From: Oryzias latipes
Lineage: Eukaryota > Chordata > Actinopteri > Beloniformes > Adrianichthyidae
Assembly: GCF_002234675.1 (NCBI RefSeq)
Contig: NC_019866.2
Span: forward strand, 14,847,261 to 14,911,260
Reading direction: 5' to 3'
DNA: 64,000 nt
Shown here piece by piece: positions 22,124 to 32,200 of the stretch. Made by a program: the position numbers and the translations under genes. Positions within the stretch are counted from its first letter, which is position 1. Every line of letters begins with the position of its first letter. The notes below the pieces were generated by a model. The model made no database searches. It had not been told where the DNA came from and saw only the letters and a list, made by a program, of their open reading frames with translations.

Positions 22124-22441
22124 ACCTTAATCCTCCAACTGTGAGGATTGTGGAACCAAGTGCTGCTGAACTCTCCGTGTCTGACATTCTCACACTAACC
22201 TGCTTAGTTTCTGGTTATTTCCCATCTAACATCTCGGTGCATTGGAAGGAGAATGGTCAGAAAGTCTCATCTTCTCGTTACATTAACAGTCCTTCATTCA
22301 AGGATCCAGACAGCAGCTCTTATTCAATGAGCAGCAGACTGAATGTGTCTCAAACTAATGACAAGAAGTCAACTTATACTTGTGTTGTGAGACATGAATC
22401 CTCCAACAGTCCATTTGAAAGCAGTATAAAGGATGTTTTTG
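22124..22441 (+). CDS. ighd: IgD constant domain 5 (fifth in this gene)
   Basis: Acceptor CTTTTTAG, donor G/GTGAGA, 318 bp, phase 1. Begins [13 protein letters not shown]. Landmarks [17 protein letters not shown] and YTCVVRHES. Sequons NIS and NVS. Best match to a canonical C1-set domain in this gene. Confidence 0.93.
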
Positions 22442-22528
22442 GTGAGATTACAGTTCATTTTCAGAATGAACATTCCTAAAAACTCCATTGGTTTCCTCCA
22501 AACATTTGATTCTGACCTGTTTCCTCAG

Positions 22529-22816
22529 CCTCAGTGACCCACAGTGAACCATCAGCCGTCCTGCTCCAGGGTTCAAATGAACTTGTGTGTCTGGTCTTTG
22601 GCTTCAGCCCTGCATCCATTAACATCACCTGGATTGCTGATGGAAGCACAGAGCTGTGGAACTACAATAATAGTCATCCCCACAGAGGCCCGGATGGAAA
22701 GTTCAGCATCCAAAGCTTCCTCCGTCTGTCTCCAGTTGACTCCTTACCCGGGGTGACCATCACCTGCAGGGTGACACATGGAAACACCACTCTGTCTGTG
22801 AATGTCTCCAAAACAG
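22529..22816 (+). CDS. ighd: IgD constant domain 6, membrane-proximal
   Basis: Acceptor TTCCTCAG, donor CAG/GTCACA, 288 bp, phase 1. Begins [14 protein letters not shown]. Landmarks [17 protein letters not shown] and ITCRVTHGN. Sequons NIT, NTT and NVS. The last domain before the membrane exons, equivalent in place to delta7 of other teleosts. Confidence 0.92.
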
Positions 22817-22951
22817 GTCACACTGATGCTCTGTCTTCACATCTATTAAAAACTACATCCGTCACATCACTTTTGTGGTGGAATCTCTTTGTTCCACTGT
22901 AAGAATCAAAGCAACAATGAAGTAACAGATGTGCTTCTGCTTCTTTCACAG

Positions 22952-23100
22952 ACACGTTGGAACTCTGTCATTTCTTTGATGACATCCTGCATGCTGATGT
23001 GAGCCAAGACACAGTCATGCAAGCTTGGGGCATGGCCATTTTCTTCCTCCTTTTATTCTTCATCTCCATCATCTTTTCTGCTGTCACCACAGCTTTAAAG
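22952..23100 (+). CDS. ighd: IgD membrane exon 1
   Basis: Acceptor CTTTCACAG, donor AAG/GTCAAA, 149 bp; enters phase 1, leaves phase 0. Encodes a spacer with one Cys (DTLELCHFFDD) and a membrane helix (GMAIFFLLLFFISIIFSAVT) ending TTALK. Organisation parallels the mu membrane exon. Confidence 0.93.
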
Positions 23101-23255
23101 GTCAAAATCATCAACAGTCATTCTGTTCTTGTCTTAAATTTAACTCGTCTTATTTTCTAAAGTTTTGTGACTTTAATGCATTTATTAATAAATGAAACAT
23201 GTTTTTCATCACAGACTCCAGATGTTTAAAACATTATCTGTGTTTTTCTTTTCAG

Positions 23256-23264
23256 ATTAAATGA
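23256..23264 (+). CDS. ighd: IgD membrane exon 2 (Ile-Lys-stop)
   Basis: Acceptor CTTTTCAG then ATT AAA TGA. The tail after the helix is Lys-Ile-Lys. Poly(A) candidates AATAAA lie at 23458-23463 and just after. Confidence 0.87.
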   Translation: MK

Positions 23265-23457
23265 AGATGTGAAAGAGACAGATCTCTTTTTCTTCAGGCA
23301 TCTCAGGATTTTTGATGACATTTGACCTGTTTTTATTCATTTTTAAAGATTTTATATCTTATTTGTCTGTTTTTCTTTGCTTTATTGTTATTATGAAAGA
23401 TGACTCAATATTACTTGAATCTCTTTTTTTAAATTTTGTATTCAATTTCGCTTGTAA

Positions 23458-23463
23458 AATAAA
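23458..23463 (+). promoter_or_regulatory. Likely poly(A) signal, IgD
   Basis: AATAAA about 195 bp past the stop, inside a run of AAATAAA-type repeats (23457-23480). Confidence 0.55.
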
Positions 23464-23480
23464 TAAACAAATAAATAAAG

Positions 23481-24077
23481 TATAGAGAACTGTCTTATAA
23501 ATTTAACTTCTTTATAATTTCGAAGATAAATAACATCACAATAAATGTTGCTAATAATATTAAAAGACAATTAATACAGTTAGTATTAACAGTCATAGAA
23601 AGTCATTTCTTTATTACATGAAACACCTTTATGTAAGAACAGAATAAGGTGCAAGTTTCAATATTTTCACAAGTGGGAGACAAAAATACAGAGAAGCTTT
23701 TGTATCTGGATACATTTTAATGAAATGTAAATCTTTGAATCTTTGGTAATTTTCAGCACATTTCTATGTGAGAATACTACACAATGTAAATAAATTACAA
23801 TTTTTATGATATCCACATAATTTAAATCTGGATATTTATTTGGAGAAATATCACAATAACAACAATTGACTTTAAATTCCAAATCCAGTTCGAAATAACA
23901 AAATGGTAAATAATCTGAATTGTCAACAGATGTTGTACTCTCTCTTCCTGTAACACCAGGGGGCAGCAGTGTTGTTTCTTCAACACAAACTTGCATTAGA
24001 TGTTCATTTACCTGTCAGTCAAATCCAATTTACTTTCTTTTCTTTTTTTTTACTGATTATTTTATTTTATGTTATTT
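23481..24077. other. 3' flank of Cdelta, no gene seen
   Basis: A+T-rich. No secretory tail exon for delta was found here or between delta domain exons. Confidence 0.5.
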
Positions 24078-25148
24078 TAAATCTACGACGGAGTATTAAG
24101 GCCACCAAAAAAAAAAGTAAAATTACGAGATTTTATCTCGTAAATTTAGGAGATAAAAACTCGTAAATTTACGACTTTTTATCTCATAAATTTACGACTT
24201 AAAATCTCATAGATTTACGAGAAAAAAGTCGTAGATTAAGGAAAAAACACCGAAGTTGTCCGTTTATCGGAACCTAGCGTGAAGATGAAGTATGTGGAGC
24301 CTTTTGTGAAGCTTCATTTCTGGATTATTATAGGTTTAAAACAAAGAGATTCTGAGTCTTTTGGCGACTCAAAATCAGAATATTTCCCGTTTTAGCAGTC
24401 TTTCCGGGGTTCAGTGTCAGTAAAGCGGAGTTTAATATGTAAAATAAGGAGCTCAGAGACACGTTTGGGTGTAGACAATCGCTGCAGCCTTTATTCTCCT
24501 TTTCATTCACATATCCTGAAGTTCATTTGTCTCATTACGTCATGAACCTGTCATCCCAACACCAATGCTGAAGTAAACAGTGTTACATACGCCCACTCCT
24601 GCAGATGAAATGTCCCGTTTCAGCATAAAACAATAAAGAGGAATGAAAATAGTGTTTTATATTAGTTTTGGAATGTTGAAAATGCCAAAAAAAGTGCTCC
24701 TCCTTTTGTGTGACGGAAGCGTCACACAGACGTAGAGTCTTGTCTTTGGTGGAGGAAGAAAGGATTCAAGCGAACAGCTGCAGGGACACCGACGACGGCT
24801 TCATCGGGCTGCAGAGATCCTGCAAACCAACCATCAATAAATAAAACTTTAATGAATCGTAAATCAAACAAATGAGCTTCCAGACATTTGGAACGTTATC
24901 AATAAACATTCAGCTCACCTGTTCAACAAAGTTTAGTCGGTCTGCTCTGCTGCTGCACGGCGTTCACCTGCTGCTCTGCATGCTAACTTCCACTGTAATC
25001 TCCTAAAATTACGACTTTGTATCTCCTAAATTTACGAGTTTTTATCTCCTAAATTTACGAGATAAAATCTCGTAATTTTACTTTTTTTTTTTTGCTGGCT
25101 CTAAATTTTTTTTTTTTTTGGTGGCCCTAATACTCCGTCGTATAAATC
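24078..25148. mobile_element. Foldback DNA transposon with 6-bp target duplication
   Basis: Ends are inverted repeats: TACGACGGAGTATTAAGGCC from 24084, mirrored at about 25119-25142. Both sides carry TAAATC (24078-24083 and 25143-25148). Inside each end are several short palindromic units built on TTTACGAG and CTCGTAAATTT (24115-24235 and 25005-25080). The middle (24240-24990) has no recognised gene. Superfamily not determined. Confidence 0.78.
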
Positions 25149-25311
25149 AAATCCACAATAAAAATATTTTTTATCATTTAATATTTTCCCTTTTTTTTGC
25201 ATTTGTTTAAGTTGAATCAGGATGTGGGAGGAGTTTACTTAAAATATGCCAAGAAGCAGATTTGAATTCATATTTAAGGAGCATCAATGTTTTTCTAAGC
25301 AGACAGTTAAC

Positions 25312-25697
25312 ATGGCTCACAGAGAAATACCTTTGTGTTTGTTCTGCTTGGTTTGAGCAGTGCTGAATGTTGGAGCATAACAGAATCTGAAGCAGCAGTT
25401 AAAACACCTGGAGAGTCCCACAGACTCACCTGTACAACATCTGGATTTGACTTTAGAGGCTCAGTGTGGAACTGGATCAGACAGACTCCTGGGAGTCTGT
25501 CTGATCCAGGACTGAAGTGGATCTCTTTGGTGCACACATCCAGCAGCCCAATCTATTACTCAGAGTCAGTGAAGAACAGATTTACCATCTCCAGAGATGA
25601 CTCCAGCAGTAAAGTCTATCTGCAGATGAGCAATCTGAAGCCAGAAGACACAGCAATGTATTACTTTGCAGTAAATATTTCCTCTGTTTCCCACTGA
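25312..25697 (+). pseudogene. ighv: IGH V1, pseudogene with templated FR2 insertion
   Basis: V-like frame AECWSITESEAAV, first Cys (LTCTTSGF), WIRQTPG, then [18 protein letters not shown]. Defects: the conserved second Cys is Phe (YYFAVN); no heptamer or nonamer follows; the leader frame starting at 25312 ends in TGA (25354-25356) and no leader intron separates it from the V body; FR2 is four residues longer than normal. The extra bases make a perfect inverted repeat (25474-25489 with 25492-25507). This is the V nearest Cdelta. Confidence 0.88.
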
Positions 25698-26886
25698 AAC
25701 GGGAGCTGTATCTGTGTTAGTTTAAAAAACACAAACTACAAATGATTGTCAGGAATGGGAGGTGAAGGAATCAAAGAGTAGATCTGGGTTGACTAATACT
25801 TTAATTAAAAAGCTTAAAAGAAAAATTAAGATGACAAAATAAAACTGAAACTCATATGAAAGAATGAATAAACTAAAGGTGACCTGACCAGGATGTACTA
25901 AAAACTTTATTAGATAAATTCTGATTATTACAAACAGAAACAGCTCAATACCTGAAAACTTGGAGCAGACAGTGACATCCTAAAAGTCAAAATTTTGATA
26001 CAATTATTGTTTATTTTTTTATTTATTTCAAGCATTAATTGTAGTTAATACAGTGAAATTACACACTGATTTTTAAAACTCAAAAAAAGAAAAGATGAAA
26101 TCCATAGATAAAAAACAAAAAAATAAACAAAAACAATGACACACTTAAGACACATTTGCTTAATAAAGATGTTTATTAATAACTTAGGTAAAGTAGAGCT
26201 TGATTTTTTGCTTAAAAAGGAGTGGGAAGACGTGAGTTTATATAATCCCTCCCCTACTTTTTTAGTGTTAGTAATCCGGTCCCGATCAGATAGATTCTGT
26301 GATTTCTACGCTTTTTAAAATGTTTATTAACTTAATGTAATATTTATGTGTTGTGGCCTAATCTCCGCTTCTGAACTCAAAGTTTAAAATAATTCAAAAT
26401 GAAATAAAAAATGCAAAGTAAGTAAAGATGAACTGAATTGTTGTCTTTATAATTGCATTTTCCTGAAAATCAAAAGAGTTTTACCAGTTATGTTGTAAAT
26501 ATTCTAAAGAAAATCCTAATCTGATGATCTCTGTCTTTTACTCAACTCACCATTTCCTTTTTTGTATAACAGAAAGAAGATAAAGAAATTCATAAAAAAA
26601 ATAATATTACGGTTAGATTTTATTTTTTTATCAAAACAATACATAAATATTGATCAGGAAAGTATGATAAAAATGTGACAGGAATTCAATAGAATATATC
26701 ACCTATTGAAGTAATCATTTCAGGAACAGCATTGATGTGAAATGATTTCTTTTTAACTAAACTCATAGAAGTTTCTTTTTATAAATAAAAAAAAGTAAAA
26801 TCATTTAATTAGATCAGAAAAACAAATATTTTCTGATTCAAATATCAATTCTGATGGAGCTGAATGTCTTCTGTGAGGTGGAGTCA
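25698..26886. repeat. V1-V2 interval with an unclassified dispersed repeat
   Basis: Contains a stretch with GGAGTGGGAAG and TATAATCCCTCCCC words (about 26000-26310) that recurs in diverged form at about 32240-32470. Otherwise A+T-rich. Confidence 0.5.
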
Positions 26887-26894
26887 ATGCAAAC
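26887..26894 (+). promoter_or_regulatory. Octamer-like element of V2 promoter
   Basis: ATGCAAAC, one base from the Ig octamer ATGCAAAT, 76 bp before the V2 start codon. The same element sits at the same distance in V6 (34116), V8 (45813) and V11 (56520). A CTATTTAT box follows. Confidence 0.75.
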
Positions 26895-26962
26895 ATGGAC
26901 GTCTTCCTCCTCTATTTATCTGACAGCAGAGATGACAGCAGAGACACTGAACTCAGTTGAAC

Positions 26963-27435
26963 ATGATGGACTGTAGGACAGGACTGCTGCTTTTAACTCT
27001 CTGTTATGCAGGTGAACATCATCATGCAGATATTGTAGATTTATGATGCATTCCTTTTTTAAATCCAGATTTCTGATTTTCCTTCCCAGTTGTTGATGGA
27101 CAGACTCTGACTGAGTCTGAATCTGTGGTTAAAAGACCTGGAGAATCCCACAGACTGACCTGTTCACCCTCTGGATTTACTTTCAGCAGCTATGGCATGG
27201 CCTGGATCAGACAGGCTCCTGGAAAAGGACTGGAATGGATTGCTTATATTGGCACCTCCAGTTCTCCAATTTCTTACTCCCAGTCAGTCCAGGGACGGTT
27301 TTCCATTTCCAGAGATGATTCCTGCAGTAAAGTTTATCCACAGATGAACAGTTTAAGGATGGAGGACACAGCAGTTTATTACTGTGCCAGAAGACACACA
27401 GTGAGAGATATTTTAGGGATAGTCGTAGAAAAAGT
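26963..27435 (+). CDS. ighv: IGH V2 (family A), leader, V exon and RSS
   Basis: Leader exon 26963-27011 ([16 protein letters not shown]), donor GCAG/GTGAAC; V exon 27090-27396. FR landmarks: [36 protein letters not shown] and [12 protein letters not shown]: heptamer CACAGTG (27397-27403), 23-bp spacer, nonamer AGAAAAAGT (27427-27435), two or three changes from ACAAAAACC. The frame is open, but FR3 has an extra Cys (DDSCSK) and Pro replaces the usual Leu (VYPQM), so folding and recombination may both be poor. Paired with V3 in a cassette repeated at V6-V7. Confidence 0.88.
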
Positions 27436-28993
27436 ACTTCCTCTTTTATATGTTTAAATCATCTCATCAATGTCAGACAAATGTTTATTTTGAACAATTA
27501 TTTTGAGACACATTTGGTCTTTGTGTTTTGTAAGGTAATTTCTTCCCTGGTTTTGACTATCAACTGAAAGCACCAGCATAACATGAAGTAAAGTTATAAA
27601 TTATTGATTTTCTTGCCACTTTATTATAAAGATGGAGAAATGATAGTTTTAACATTCATATTTCATGGTAATTTCTCTTCATAAAACATGTGATAAAATT
27701 TGACAAACATATGATTAAAAAACTCCCCACAACTCGTTTGGTCAATAAATTCCATTAACCTACTTGTTCAGCTTTACACAAAATAACAGAAGTACATCAA
27801 GTTGTGTTGATTTTTAATTATATATTTTAATTAAATTCTTCATCATCTTATTGACAGTTTCTCAGATTTACAGAGATGACAAAAAGCAACATTTTTTTTA
27901 CGTTGATTATGTTTACTTGTTACAGTAATGCTCCACATTTCTTCACTATATAAGAATACTGCAATCAATTTATGTGATCAAAACCAGCAATCTTTGTTAA
28001 ATTCTGTTAGTAAATCATGTTTATTTCTTGTCAAATGCTAACAAGATAAATGTGTTTTAATGTAAATATTTAACATTGTAATAGTAAAAGTAAAGTTAAT
28101 ATAGGATCTTCATTAATAAATTGATCAGTCCTGTTTTTCTTTTTCCTTTCTTGAATGAATGTGGGTCAAAGAGACACGGAAGTTACCGCTGAATGCGGCT
28201 TTTGCACTAGAACAGAGAGCATATCCTGTTTATGAATGACTTATCACTTGAATAATTATTTCGTTTGCACAAATTAATTATTTCGTTTGCACAAATTAAT
28301 AATTTCGAGGGACTGAAATAGTGGGATAATATTAATAATAATAATAATAATACGTATCATGTAGCTTACTAGCCTTCAGATGTAAAATGACTGCTAACGA
28401 AAATTATGCTTTTTTAGAGTTTTTTAAAACAAAGACCTTTGATCTATAAACATCGTCTGTGTCTTCCGTTTAATGTAATCAGACACACAAAGACAGAAAT
28501 GTGTAGGTATCTGCTGTAAATCCTAATATTGCTCACATCCATATTTATGAATGGGAACAAAATATTATTTAATTTGCATCAATTAATAATTGCTTGGGAA
28601 CAAGATAATATTTTGTGGGAAAAATATATTAACTTGTTGAAACAAGATATGAATTTGTGGGAACAAGACATTTATTATTTTACCCATGTTAGGTCACGGG
28701 CTCCGTAACAAGACAAATGTGTTTTAATGTAAATATTTAACGATGTAAAAGTAAATGAAAAGATGATGTGGTATCTAAAGGCTTGAGGAAGGAACTCAAA
28801 CTTTTGTAAATAACCTTAAACATGAGCAAACTGTGAAACAAGGAAGATAAAAAATTGACAAATGATCAAGATTTAAATATATTTAGTAAATTAATATTTA
28901 ACACAAATATTCCTCCCACCGTCCAAAAACATGCTTCATAGGTTATATTCAGGTTTATTCACCAAAATATAGATATTTGTTCTTCTGCCCCAC
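27436..28993. repeat. V2-V3 spacer with an insertion flanked by direct repeats
   Basis: Homologous to 34690-35590 except for about 620 bp. The extra block sits between two copies of a roughly 55-bp motif (AACAAGATAAATGTGTTTTA at 28036 and a near copy at 28708). Within it are a 22-bp tandem repeat (about 28255-28305) and a TAA microsatellite (about 28329-28352). A SINE scrap with CCACCGTCCAAAAACATGCT is at 28916-28935. Confidence 0.7.
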
Positions 28994-29163
28994 ATGTAAA
29001 TGTTGATCTGATCTGTCATTTTACTAACATATCATTTCCTGACAGCCCACATATGCTGTAAGGAAATCAGGCTCTTACATCACCATTCATCTTAAAAAGA
29101 CCTGGTGTCATGTTGTCAGCCAAGTAGAAGCTCCAATCAGTCATCTTCATCATCATCCTCATC

Positions 29164-29616
29164 ATGTTCTCTGTAGTTCTGCTGCTGCTTCTGGCTGCTG
29201 GATCCTGTGAGTTTGACTGAGACAAAGACACTGTTCACTGTTGTTACACCATTAACCATGAAACTGTTTGTCCTCTTCAGGTGTAAAGTGTGAACAGCTG
29301 ACACAGCCAGACTCTGTGAGTCTGCAGCCAGGTGAGAGGCTGACCATCACCTGTCAGGTCTCTTATTCTCTGAGCAGCTACTACACAGGTTGGATCAGAC
29401 AGCCTGCAGGGAAAGGACTGGAGTGGATTGGGATAAAACACACTGGAGCCTCTCACTACAAAGATTCACTGAAGAACAAGTTCAGCATTGATTTGGACTC
29501 TTCCAACAAGAGAGTGACTCTAAATGGAAAGAACATGCAGCCTGAAGACTCTGCTGTGTATTTCTGTGCCAGAAGGTCACAGTGACACAAACCATCAGCA
29601 GACCTGAACAAAAACC
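29164..29616 (+). CDS. ighv: IGH V3 (family B), functional form
   Basis: Leader exon 29164-29206 (MFSVVLLLLLAAGS), donor CCT/GTGAGT; V exon 29281-29577, starting CVKCEQLTQPDSV. FR landmarks: [37 protein letters not shown] and DSAVYFCAR. RSS is consensus: CACAGTG (29578-29584), 23-bp spacer, ACAAAAACC (29608-29616). FR3 (FSIDLDSSNKRVTL) sets it in a different V family from A and D. Octamer candidate ATGTAAAT at 28994 is 170 bp upstream, farther than in other families. Confidence 0.93.
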
Positions 29617-29754
29617 CCTCAGAGCCTGAAAACTTGTAACATGAATCCACCAGAGGAGGCGCTCTAACACTACCAATGACAAAGATCTGCTCAAAGAAAA
29701 ATGTAATTTCAATCTAAATGACACTGCACATAGAATAAGATAATATTATATCAC

Positions 29755-29848
29755 TGATTGATTGAACATATCTATCTATCGATCTATCTATCTATATATA
29801 TATATATCTATATATATCTATATATATATATATATATATCTATATCTA

Positions 29849-29888
<40 letters not shown>
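29755..29888. repeat. TATC/TA microsatellite
   Basis: Mixed ATCT and TA repeats just downstream of V3. V7 lacks it, so it arose after the cassette duplication or was lost there. Confidence 0.9.
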
Positions 29889-29890
<2 letters not shown>

Positions 29891-30210
29891 TGAATTCCAT
29901 TAACTTGTCATTTTTCATTATTCAGAATTTTAGTTGTTGACTATTTTCTCTTCTTTTTACTGTTCTGTCTGTCAACAAGTTTGCTTACATTCTTTTTACA
30001 ATTTACTCAAAAAGGAAATTTTAAAAACAAATATTTTTCAAGAAATTTTCAGGGTAATTTATATTAAAAACAGGAAAATACACCAATAATCATATCAAAT
30101 ATTTAAATAATCCTGTTTACATGTCCACTTAGAGTCAGTCTATCGTTGGAAGAGTTTATATCAATGCTGAACTTGTTTTTCAGTGAAATTTGTAGTAAAA
30201 AGCTCCAGTG

Positions 30211-31525
30211 TAAACTCACTGGCCACTTTATTGGGTCCAACTGCTCGTTAAAGCAAATTTGTCATCATGTAGATATGTTCAAGAAGATCTGCTGCAGTTC
30301 AGATCGAGCACCAGAATGGGGAAAAACTGTAATTTTAGAGACTTTGAACATGACAGTACAGTGGTTAGTGCTCTCACCTCACTGTGAGAAGGCCCTGATT
30401 CAAATCCTGACAGGGAGCTTTCTGCGTGGAGTTTTCATATTTTCCCTTTGTTTTTTGCAGGCACTCTGGCTTTCTCTCATGTTCCAAGAACGTGCTTCAT
30501 TGGTTGATTGGTAACTCTAAAATGTCCCTAGGTGTGAATGTGTGAGTGTGGGAGTTATTGTTTGACCCTACGACAGACTGGTGATCTGTCCAACAGGTGC
30601 CAGGACAGGATTCAGTGCCAGATGGGCTGTTCTGAGTATTTCAGAAAATGTCGATCTACTGGCGTTTTCTCTCACAACCATCTCTAGGGTTTACAGAGAA
30701 AGGTCTGAAAAAGAGAACATTTCCAGTGACCAGCAGTTGGATTGAAATGTGTTGTTAAAGCCAGAGGTCGAAGGAGAATGGCCAGGCTGGGTCCAGATGA
30801 TAGAAAGGCAACAGTAACTCAAATAGCCAGTGGTTACAAAAGAGGTCTGCAAAACAGCATCTCTGACCGGACAACACATCCAACCTTAAGGCAGATGGGC
30901 CACATCAGCAGAAGACCACACTCTGTGCCACTCATGTCAGCTTACTACAGGAAACTGAGGCTACAATTTACACAAAGTTACAAAATATGGACAAAAGAAG
31001 ATTGGAAAAATGTTTCTTGGTCTGATAAGTCTCGATTTCTGCTGTGACATTCGAATGGTAGCGTCAGAAGTTTGCACCACATTTAGGCAAAACAGTTGCA
31101 ACTTTCCGCTTTTTCTGCCTCAATTATTACAAAAAAGTGTATTCAAGATCACGGAGAGACTGTATATCAATACAGACTATGGAGCTTCTTTTTGTGTTAC
31201 ATTTATAGATGCTGGTGTGCCGGAAGATTTTTGTCAAGAAAAAAGTGCTGAAAACAATGCTCTAATGGCATCCACAGTCACCAGATCTTAATTTAGCACA
31301 GCACCTTTGGGATAATGGAACGGGAGATTGGCATCATGGATGTGTAGCCGGCAAATCTGCAGCAACTGCGTGATGCTTTCATGTCAATATGGACCAAACT
31401 CTCTGAGGAAAGTTTCCAGTACCTTGTTGCAACTATGTCATCAAGGATCAAGGCAGTTCTAAAGACAAAAGACGGTCCAACCTGGTACTAGAAAGGTGTA
31501 CCTAAGAAAGTAGCCAGTGAGTGTA
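30211..31525 (+). mobile_element. Tc1/mariner-type transposon with SINE inside, inactive
   Basis: Inverted ends: ACTCACTGGCCACTTTATTG at 30214 and its mirror TAGCCAGTGAGTGTA ending 31525. Transposase remnants on the + strand include MARLGPDDRKATV (about 30778-30816) and NVSWSDKSRFLL (about 31009-31047), the second a typical catalytic-core motif. The frame is broken after 31047 and nothing continuous remains. The 3' part (31280-31500) matches the usual C-terminal coding region of this fish family at DNA level. Confidence 0.8.
30352..30600 (+). repeat. tRNA-derived SINE inside the mariner element
   Basis: A-box-like GTGGTTAGTGCTC and B-box-like GATTCAAATCC about 35 bp apart, then a body with CTTTCTGCGTGGAGTTTTCA and GATTGGTAACTCTAAA words. 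It splits the mariner sequence, so it landed later. Fragments of the same SINE lie at 28910 and 56262. Confidence 0.7.
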
Positions 31526-31714
31526 TATCATCCCAATCCAGTGCAGTCCTTTTGCTGCAAACTGCCTGAAACTTGAATGTCATGACATAGTCACATAGGT
31601 TTCTGTTTGAGAGGAAGAGGAGGAGCTGAGGCAAACACAATCTGCCTCCTTGTGTATTAAAGAGGATAAGAAACTGAAAATCACTGACAGACTCTCTAGA
31701 CTGGACACAGAGAA

Positions 31715-32200
31715 ATGACTGCAGCTACAATGAATAAACTTCACTTTGTGGTTACTTTTCTCTTCCTGGTCTTTAATTGGACAGGTAGGAAAAATATTTT
31801 TTTAGACTGATGGAAATAGAAATGATTAGACTGCATTAAATAATGAGTTTTGTGTCTGCAGGTATCAGGGGTCAAACACTGACTGAATCTGAATCAGTGG
31901 TTAGAAGACCTGGAGAACCCCACAAACTGACTTGTACATATTCAGGGTTTAGTGGTGATTACTGGAACGCTTGGATCAGACAGCCTGCAGGAAAAGGACT
32001 GGAATGGATTGCTACTATCAGCCCTGACAGCAGTGGCATCTACTATTCAGAGTCAATGAAAAACCGCTTCACCATCTCCAGAGACAACAGCAGAAAGCAG
32101 GTGTATCTGCAGATGAACAGTCTGAGAGCTGAAGATTCTGCTGTTTATTACTGTGCTAGAGACACAGTGACTCAAGAGACAGAAACTCTGTACAAAAACA
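31715..32200 (+). CDS. ighv: IGH V5 (family D), functional form
   Basis: Numbering follows order including relics; no complete V4 is claimed. Leader exon 31715-31784 ([20 protein letters not shown]...), donor CAG/GTAGGA; V exon 31862-32162, starting [16 protein letters not shown] landmarks: [35 protein letters not shown] and [19 protein letters not shown] (32163-32169), 22-bp spacer, ACAAAAACA (32192-32200). Leader differs from V10 and V13, so it is the most diverged D-family member. Confidence 0.92.
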
